DNA of 64,000 nt from Duganella aceris (GTDB taxonomy: Bacteria; Pseudomonadota; Gammaproteobacteria; Burkholderiales; Burkholderiaceae_D). Positions 62,301 to 64,000 of the stretch are shown here, in pieces. Both the position numbers and the translations under genes were made by a program. The stretch lies in assembly GCF_011090165.1 (NCBI RefSeq), contig NZ_JAADJT010000001.1, positions 930,001 to 994,000 of the forward strand, given 5' to 3'. Position 1 is the stretch's first letter, and each line of letters begins with the position of its first letter. The notes under the pieces were generated by a model that searched no databases, had not been told where the DNA came from, and saw only the letters and a program-made list of their open reading frames with translations.

Positions 62301-63357
62301 CGCGATGGAGGCGCTGCAGGCGGCGGAGCTGAACCACGACGTCGCGCAACTGGGCTTCAGCGCCGCCGGCGCCACCCATCTGCAGGATCTGTCGCTGCTG
62401 TACCACGCGGCCTTCCAGCGCGCGCCGGACCTGGTGGGCTTGAGCTTCTGGAGCACCAAGGACATGACGGTGCAGCAGCTGGCCGAAGGCTTCCTGGTGG
62501 CGCCGGAGGCGCGCGCCGGCCTGATGACCTTGTCGAATCAGGACTACGTCGCCGCGCTGCTGCAGAACAGCGTCGGCAGGGCCGCCACCGCTGCCGAATC
62601 GGCGAACTGGGTGGCCAAGCTGGACGCCGCCGCGCCGGGCGACCTGACCACGCGCGCCGGCGTGTTCGCCGACATCGCGCTGAGCGCCGAGCACAAGGCG
62701 CTGTGGGTCACCGCCGACGGCGTGACGCTGGGCGGCGAGCTGCTGACGCAGGAGCAGGGCTGGATCGCCAACTCCGGCGACGACCGTCTCGACGGCGGCG
62801 CCGGCTCCGACCTGCTGGTCGGCGGCGACGGCGTCGACACCGTGGTCTACGCCGGCGCGGCTTCCGGCTACAGCATGAGCTTGAGCGCCGCCGGCGATGT
62901 GATGATCGTCGAGCCGGACGGCGCCCGCGATACCGTGCGCCTGATCGAGCGCGGCGAATTCAACGGCGCGACGCTGGACCTGGGCTTCACCCAGGCCGGC
63001 AAGGCCACGCTGCAGGAAATCGGCATGCTGTACCAGCTGACGCTGGACCGCGCCGGCGACTTTTCCGGCTTCGGGCACTGGGTCGACAGCGGCGCGCACG
63101 GCAGCGACCTGGCGCGCGGCTTCATCGAATCGGCGGAGTTCAGCCAGCGCTACGGCGCGATGGACGACGCGGCCTTCGTCAACCTGCTGTACCAGAACGC
63201 GACCCAGCACGACGCCGGCGCCACCGCGCTGGCGCAGTGGGACGTGTACCTGGACAGCCATAGCCGCGCCGACCTGGTGGCGCTGCTGGCGGTGGATGCC
63301 ACCTTGGTAGGCACCCAATTCGGCACCAGCGGCTTGAATTTGATCGGCAGCTTGTAG
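50311..63357 (+). CDS. Giant repetitive surface adhesin: DUF4347, 28 Ig-like modules, RTX and DUF4214-like C-terminus
   Basis: The 4,348-residue protein lacks a Sec signal. It opens with a DUF4347 domain (about 10-165: VLFIDAGVADAQQLIAGAADDVLVVKL, IQIVSHGEAGRLQLG, LLIYGCDVAQG), followed by a beta-rich segment, two repeats of a 120-residue module (SAxYxAxTxVLTxSG), two cadherin-like modules and 28 Ig-like modules. A unique segment, RTX nonapeptides (GNDGDDVLGSAAGNDHLDGG, then NSGDDRLDGGAGSDLL) and two DUF4214-like regions ending LIGSL close the protein. This layout is that of calcium-stiffened adhesins exported by type I secretion and used in biofilm or surface attachment. No secretion genes are in the window. 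ATG 50311 was preferred over 50296 because of the GGGGTGG before it. It is followed directly by a response regulator gene. Confidence 0.9.
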   Translation: MSKQESTYRSVLFIDAGVADAQQLIAGAADDVLVVKLAAWRDGVEQIADVLRRHQGLDSIQIVSHGEAGRLQLGTATLDQAHLDHYAAALNEWGGALRDGGDLLIYGCDVAQGTLGTAFVDALALASGADVAASTDLTGAHGNWDLEYSTGVIQAASAIGAAAQQGYAGDLGLVNNGVNGTITFNTASDVVLLNASGLAAGAVVHVDNVASSGLDLYAQSSNGGGVTVLNANGNSLIGLPLSDDRLTVNGSLLSWVNYVDLRANSGVFDMVSLKLGSGGLLGNLLGTVVYTVYALDANYQPTGVGVSLLSLVINEYGLLNFASMANFKGIYGVRIVNPLGLEVGIDDVTIANARPANSVTSAAYDAGAGVLTISATGINSGDAIDPGKFTVTGQGGATYTLTSPVVSAASATSVSITLNAADKLAIGGILNKNGAAGVDGTSFNLAAAANWDGNLSGGQDLTGNPITVSNVQLPTITSASYNATTHVLTVSGSNLVGVSGAANDITVAALSLRGEGGVSRALSTTGNVEVSSATSFSVTLSGADIAAVELLLNKSGTQSAGGTTYLLSAGDDWNSSIGNTSIAVSGALVVVGNVANSAPTITGAAAAGVGDNATLQPFGNVTVADINGDNVSMTISYNGANGTLSGGGLSGSAGSYTLSAATPAALTAQLKALVFTPTANQAAVGVGVNTTFTLTATDSNGAASAANSSTVITATSVNDAPQFSGTAAGQGMAAGGSVHPFGAVVLSDPDVGASVIVTITPDSAAKGAFTPASLSASGFSTVDGGVTYTHAAAAPGAAQAALQALVYQSTAGMNATTTFTVSINDGSVIVSNSATSVVSATSSATVALTVAFSNDSGVSNSDLITKFAAQTISGTLSAGLAAGESVQVSLDNGATWSTASAGVGASSWQLAGQTLSGAGTLQVRVTNIGGSGTPLSVGYALDTTAPTTTGASVAFSADTGASPTDLVTRTAAQNISGTLSANLAASEHVEVSLDNGATWSTASGSAGSNAWALAGQTISGANTLQVRVVDAAGNAGAATSSAYALDTSAPSVSLSSNVGVLKSGESALITVTFSEAPSGLALGDFSATGGTLANLVATANPNVYTVEFTPNAGLSGLLGSVALTAGSYTDLAGNNGGGATSANISITTLGPSVLITSDAATLKTGETAHITFTFSSVPVGFAANDVSVSGGALSGLAVTANPLVYTALFTPGANVSANATISVAGGSYTDVPGNQGGGASSLPIAVDTKAPTLAITSDLAAVHSGDVANITFTFSELPLGFTSGDIVTTGGTLSGFTVGANPLVYTAVFTPDAGVAGAAASITVTGGGYTDLAGNAGIAGATPSISIDTLAPTVVASTVAFSADTGASNTDLVTRTAAQTVSGTLNAALSAGEVVQVSLDHGQTWVNASAAVGATTWSLGGRMLAGSDTLQVRVNDAVGNHGAVFSAAYVLDTTAPTVTLSSNAAALRAGQSANLTFTFSEAPSNFSTASLDVAGGSVGGLAATGDPLVYTAVFTPTAGQSGINATVAVKAAGYADLAGNNGQASATVPIAVNTALPTLAITSNAAALKSGETAQISFTFSQTPSGFDASDITVANGALSGLTATANPLVYTALFTPAAGLASGAATISVAAASYNDVFGNSGGGGSMLPIGIDTLAPSVAISSSAGAVKAGETAVISFTFSETPVGFTAGDIVTTGGTLSGLAVSANPLVYTALFTPTAGLQNTSASITIAGGAYTDLAGNGATASSTPSLSIDTQAPTAVANLVLFSADNGGSATDLVTNVAAQTISGTLASALGAGEIVEVSLNNGASWSSASVGAGNSWTLAGQTLSASNVLQVRVSDAAGNHGAAYAVGYVLDTQAPTAVVTSSAAALKAGETATISFTFSEAPVGFSVADLSVNGGTLSGFAASANPLVYTAVFTPTAGVDGGSGVVSITAGGYTDLAGNAGAGATLPAIAIDTQAPATSGASVVFSSDSGSAGDLVTNVAAQNLSGTVSANLQAGEVVEVSLNNGASWIAASAATGGNAWSLAGQTLASGAGQQVQVRVSDAAGNHGAAYGAGYTLDQAAPTLSIASSKAVLNSADAPLITFTFSEAPVGFDATDITVGGGALSGFTATANPLVYTAVFTPQAGQAAGVGTIAVAAGAYADLAGNAGLAAAVTPLSYATVAPGLAISSSSSALKAGETATISFKFSAAPVGFAADDIVVSGGTLSGLAATADPLVYSAVFTPSAGLAAGNAAISVASGLFTDAQLNAGVGGSMAPIHIDTVAPTLTIASSAAALNGAGTALITFSFSEAPAVFSLGDIAVSNGALSGLTQTANPLVYTAVFTPAANVAAGNAVISVAAGAYADLAGNGGLAGAPPSISVDTLAPALVGGSVLFSADTGSSNTDLITRTAAQTIGGTLSGGVLAAGDVVEVSLNNGVDWIAATGAGNGWSLTGQTLSGSGTLQVRVSDAAGNHGAVSSHAYVLDTTAPTVTVGSDLASLRTGQSATISFTFSEAPAGFALGDLIASGGTLSGFTATANPLVYTVLLTPTPGYTGAASVTLGNNLYADAAGNTGSGGATPSISVDTLAPSLSIVSSASALKIGETATITFTFSDAPLGFSLADISAANGTLSGLAASADPLVYTATFTPTAGTASASTTISVAAGLYTDLAGNPGAVASSGAIAIDTLAPATTGATVAFSADNGASGSDLVTNALSQVISGTLSAPLAAGEQVQVSLDNGAHWLPALASAGSNLWALSPQLLSGSGTLQVRVADAAGNTGAAFSAGYVLDLVAPTMTVTSSAAAVKAGEAATLTFTFSEAPSGFTQADLVPLNGTLSGFAVGADPRVYTALFTPNAGLGGALAGVTLAAGLYTDVAGNAGAAVASPLIAVDTAPPALLITSSAANLKIGELATITFTFSEAPLGFTGADVAVTGGTLSGFGLTANPLVYTALFTPTPGVAGGSASITVGGGSYLDAAGNAGLAAAVAPIAFSTLAPTTGGATVVFSADTGASPTDLLTNNPLQTISGTVNANLAAGEIVEVSFDNGVSWTSAVSAPGANGWSLAPMLLSGSGTLQVRVTDAANNHGAATTLAFVLDTLAPGVAITSSAATLKAGDSATLTFTFSEAPQGFVDTDLVLAGGTLSGFAASANPRVYTAVFTPTPGYSGAAGVLLPAGAYTDAAGNLGVGASGPAISIDAQPPTLVITSSSAALKAGDTALISFTFSEAPLGFAVGDVTVGGGTLSGFTVSANPLVYTAVFTPTAGLAAGAAVISVAANVYGDAAGNSGGAGGSPSVAIDTLAPAAVSGTPSFSADTGSSGTDLVTSTAAQIVSGTLSAPMAAGDTVMVSFDDGANWIQAVTSVGASSWSLGHTLSGSGVLRVRVLDAAGNHSADTATAYAFDQSVPTVIISSNMATANGVTPAIISFTFSEAPTGFGAGDVVVAGGTLGPITASANPLVYTATFTPTSGVASGSATISVTGGYADAAGNNGSAGTIPSLQIDTVAPTATAGGVQLLNDSGTSGDLITNNPSQDVSGTLSAPLAAGDVVQVSLNNGASWATASVSGTSWTLAGVTLAGSGTLLVRVADAAGNASTASATPFVVDTQAPTVTISSSNAALSAGQSAVLTLTLSDAGVLTLADVIVSGGTLSNFSGSGTSYTVTLTPAADSTVPVSVSVAGHLFSDAAGNANVAATPLVLAVNTTPPQAGTPTLVDGVQIRTLDGIDARTGLATRAFSVPVVTSTRPEDTSTEHATLADIPIGIAPNAQGVGTTLTVSLPVGVGFEASGPASLLSGGMALTDLIGRIDDHTAAGQATQAMMESQARQYLAGLDAAVQQQHATLTLNAAGVADGATILVNGDALAPSGGPRQGDLAPGATSIELVVDARLLPPGIGLQMDHIDFAAIIGTATVSGGAGKNFIIGDGAAQHIVLTTGSDDDTLFGNDGDDVLGSAAGNDHLDGGNGNDILFAGRGNDVLAGGAGGDVLQGGRSDSGQWQFYLKDGKVVGQHQMALTGAGAMEALQAAELNHDVAQLGFSAAGATHLQDLSLLYHAAFQRAPDLVGLSFWSTKDMTVQQLAEGFLVAPEARAGLMTLSNQDYVAALLQNSVGRAATAAESANWVAKLDAAAPGDLTTRAGVFADIALSAEHKALWVTADGVTLGGELLTQEQGWIANSGDDRLDGGAGSDLLVGGDGVDTVVYAGAASGYSMSLSAAGDVMIVEPDGARDTVRLIERGEFNGATLDLGFTQAGKATLQEIGMLYQLTLDRAGDFSGFGHWVDSGAHGSDLARGFIESAEFSQRYGAMDDAAFVNLLYQNATQHDAGATALAQWDVYLDSHSRADLVALLAVDATLVGTQFGTSGLNLIGSL
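52840..61371 (+). repeat. Tandem array of 28 Ig-like coding modules of two types
   Basis: Modules end in LDTxAP or a variant. Type A (10 copies, 303-315 bases) has VAFSADTG, AAQTISGTLSA, VSLDNGATW and LQVRVSDAAGNHG. Type B (18 copies, nearly all exactly 303 or 300 bases) has ITSSAAALKAGETATISFTFSEAP, GGTLSGF, ANPLVYTAVFTP and YTDLAGN. Order is A2 B3 A B3 A B A B3 A B2 A B2 A B2 A B A B. Module boundaries include 53149, 53461, 54367, 55588, 56200, 57424, 58336, 59254, 60169 and 60778. Confidence 0.9.
62050..62220 (+). repeat. RTX calcium-binding repeat block
   Basis: Successive GGxGxD-like nonapeptides (FGNDGDDVL, GNDHLDGGN, GNDILFAGR, GNDVLAGGAGG) form the parallel beta-roll of type I secreted proteins. 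A second short block lies at 62770-62850. They are expected to fold on meeting extracellular calcium. Confidence 0.85.
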
Positions 63358-63489
63358 GATGCCATTCTGCGCGAGGTGAAAATGGTTTTGCTGTGAGCGG
63401 GGACGTACAGTGCGGTAGAGAACAGATGCATAATCGGCGCGTATGCCTACCGGGAGTGCGTCATCTTAGCCTTCTCCACCACCGAGCAA

Positions 63490-64000
63490 GTGCGGCCCAC
63501 CATCCTGATCGTCGACGACGAGCGGGAGGAGTTGCGCTTTTTGACGGATCTGCTGCGCCGGCAGCAGTATCACGTCTATAGCGCCTGCGACGGCAACGCC
63601 GGCTACCAGAGCGCGCTGGCGATGCGGCCCGACCTGATCCTGCTCGATGTCCGCATGCCGGGGCTGGACGGTTTCGCCGCCTGCCGCCTGCTCAAGGCCA
63701 ATCCGATCACCCAGGCGATACCCGTGATCTTCCTCAGCGCGCTGGACGAGCCGGACGAGCGGGTGGCCGGGCTGGCGATGGGGGGCGTCGACTTCGTCGC
63801 CAAGCCCTACCACCCGGCCGAAGTCTTCGCCAGGGTGCGCATCCACCTGGAGCTGGCCAACATGCGGCGCCCGGCGGCGGCATCGTCCTCCGCCTCGGCG
63901 GCGCCGGTGGCGCCGGACGCGGCGCCGTCCCGGGTCGCGCCGCATCCGGACGAAGTGCTGGCCACCGCCGCGATGCGGCTGATCGACGACAACCTGTCGG
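63490..64000 (+). CDS. Response regulator, 3' end outside the window
   Basis: At least 170 residues are visible. A receiver domain (about 1-115) has the acidic pair ILIVDDERE, phospho-acceptor in DLILLDVRMPGLDGF, and the Thr/Ser and Lys positions IPVIFLSALDEPD and DFVAKPYHPAEVF. An Ala/Pro linker follows, and then the beginning of another domain (PDEVLATAAMRLIDDNLS), which looks like the first helix of an AraC-type or similar DNA-binding domain. No ATG is in frame: I placed the start at GTG 63490 (M-RPTILIVDDE). The frame stays open further upstream without a standard start near GGGAG at 63451-63455. It lies 132 bases after the adhesin gene and could control it. A hybrid or diguanylate output cannot be excluded. 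Confidence 0.75.
   Translation, partial: MRPTILIVDDEREELRFLTDLLRRQQYHVYSACDGNAGYQSALAMRPDLILLDVRMPGLDGFAACRLLKANPITQAIPVIFLSALDEPDERVAGLAMGGVDFVAKPYHPAEVFARVRIHLELANMRRPAAASSSASAAPVAPDAAPSRVAPHPDEVLATAAMRLIDDNLS

Noticed and set aside
60160-63318. Second long antisense frame (about 1,050 codons) under the adhesin C-terminus
   Set aside because: Same reason: absence of stops is a consequence of GC-biased third positions opposite Ala/Gly/Thr/Asp codons.

Overview
The window is a compact, GC-rich bacterial chromosome segment with strong G/C wobble bias, many 1-4 nt stop/start overlaps and no RNA genes, phage or insertion sequences that I can recognise. The gene set (Kup, EttA, GshA, single-domain Ohr, a Liv-type ABC operon with two CoA ligases, a sigma-54 two-component system, a giant Ig-like/RTX adhesin) and the protein style suggest a betaproteobacterium of the Burkholderiales. 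The Oxalobacteraceae (Duganella/Massilia/Janthinobacterium group) is my best guess. That assignment is inference; no marker gene is present.

Layout. 0-5.6 kb: a nitronate monooxygenase, a small exported protein, a secreted amidohydrolase, and a tight minus-strand run of hpt, a periplasmic solute-binding protein and a membrane-anchored AraC regulator. 5.7-14.3 kb: a long minus-strand operon in which two CoA ligases (a FadD-like one first, a PaaK-like one last) bracket a complete branched-chain-amino-acid-type ABC importer. It looks like an uptake-and-activation unit for a carboxylic acid. A divergent Crp/Fnr-type gene with an inverted repeat in the shared promoter region is the likely regulator. 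15.2-15.8 kb: a decayed short-chain dehydrogenase pseudogene. 15.9-20.2 kb: a plus-strand run of aminopeptidase P, a small protein, MgtC/SapB, DUF924 and a DUF2520-type Rossmann protein. 20.3-25.9 kb: single genes (small protein, molybdopterin-type oxidoreductase, AlkB, outer membrane barrel, membrane XRE regulator, isochorismatase-like hydrolase, alpha/beta hydrolase with a TPR tail), with a striking 75-nt hairpin. 26.1-33.9 kb: ettA, a CocE/NonD hydrolase, rarD, kup and a two-domain FKBP lipoprotein, several with clear terminators.

33.9-43.8 kb is the most coherent regulated system. A MacAB-like exporter (HlyD/MacA adaptor, ATPase and two paralogous 800-residue FtsX-type permeases) reads leftward from a near-perfect sigma-54 promoter. 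Divergently, an NtrC-type response regulator and its histidine kinase read rightward from a sigma-70-like promoter that abuts the regulator's ATG. Between them lie two copies of TGTTC-N6-GGACA at enhancer distance from the sigma-54 promoter, the obvious candidate binding sites for the regulator. The kinase carries an eight-copy 12-bp tandem repeat.

43.8-50.1 kb: an ElaA-like acetyltransferase, ohr, a Fur-box-preceded fusion of PepSY membrane region with flavodoxin/FAD/NAD reductase, a histone-deacetylase-family amidohydrolase and gshA. 50.3-63.4 kb: a single 4,348-residue adhesin with a DUF4347 N-terminus, 28 tandem Ig-like modules of two interleaved types, RTX calcium-binding repeats and two DUF4214-like regions. 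The window ends inside another response regulator gene.
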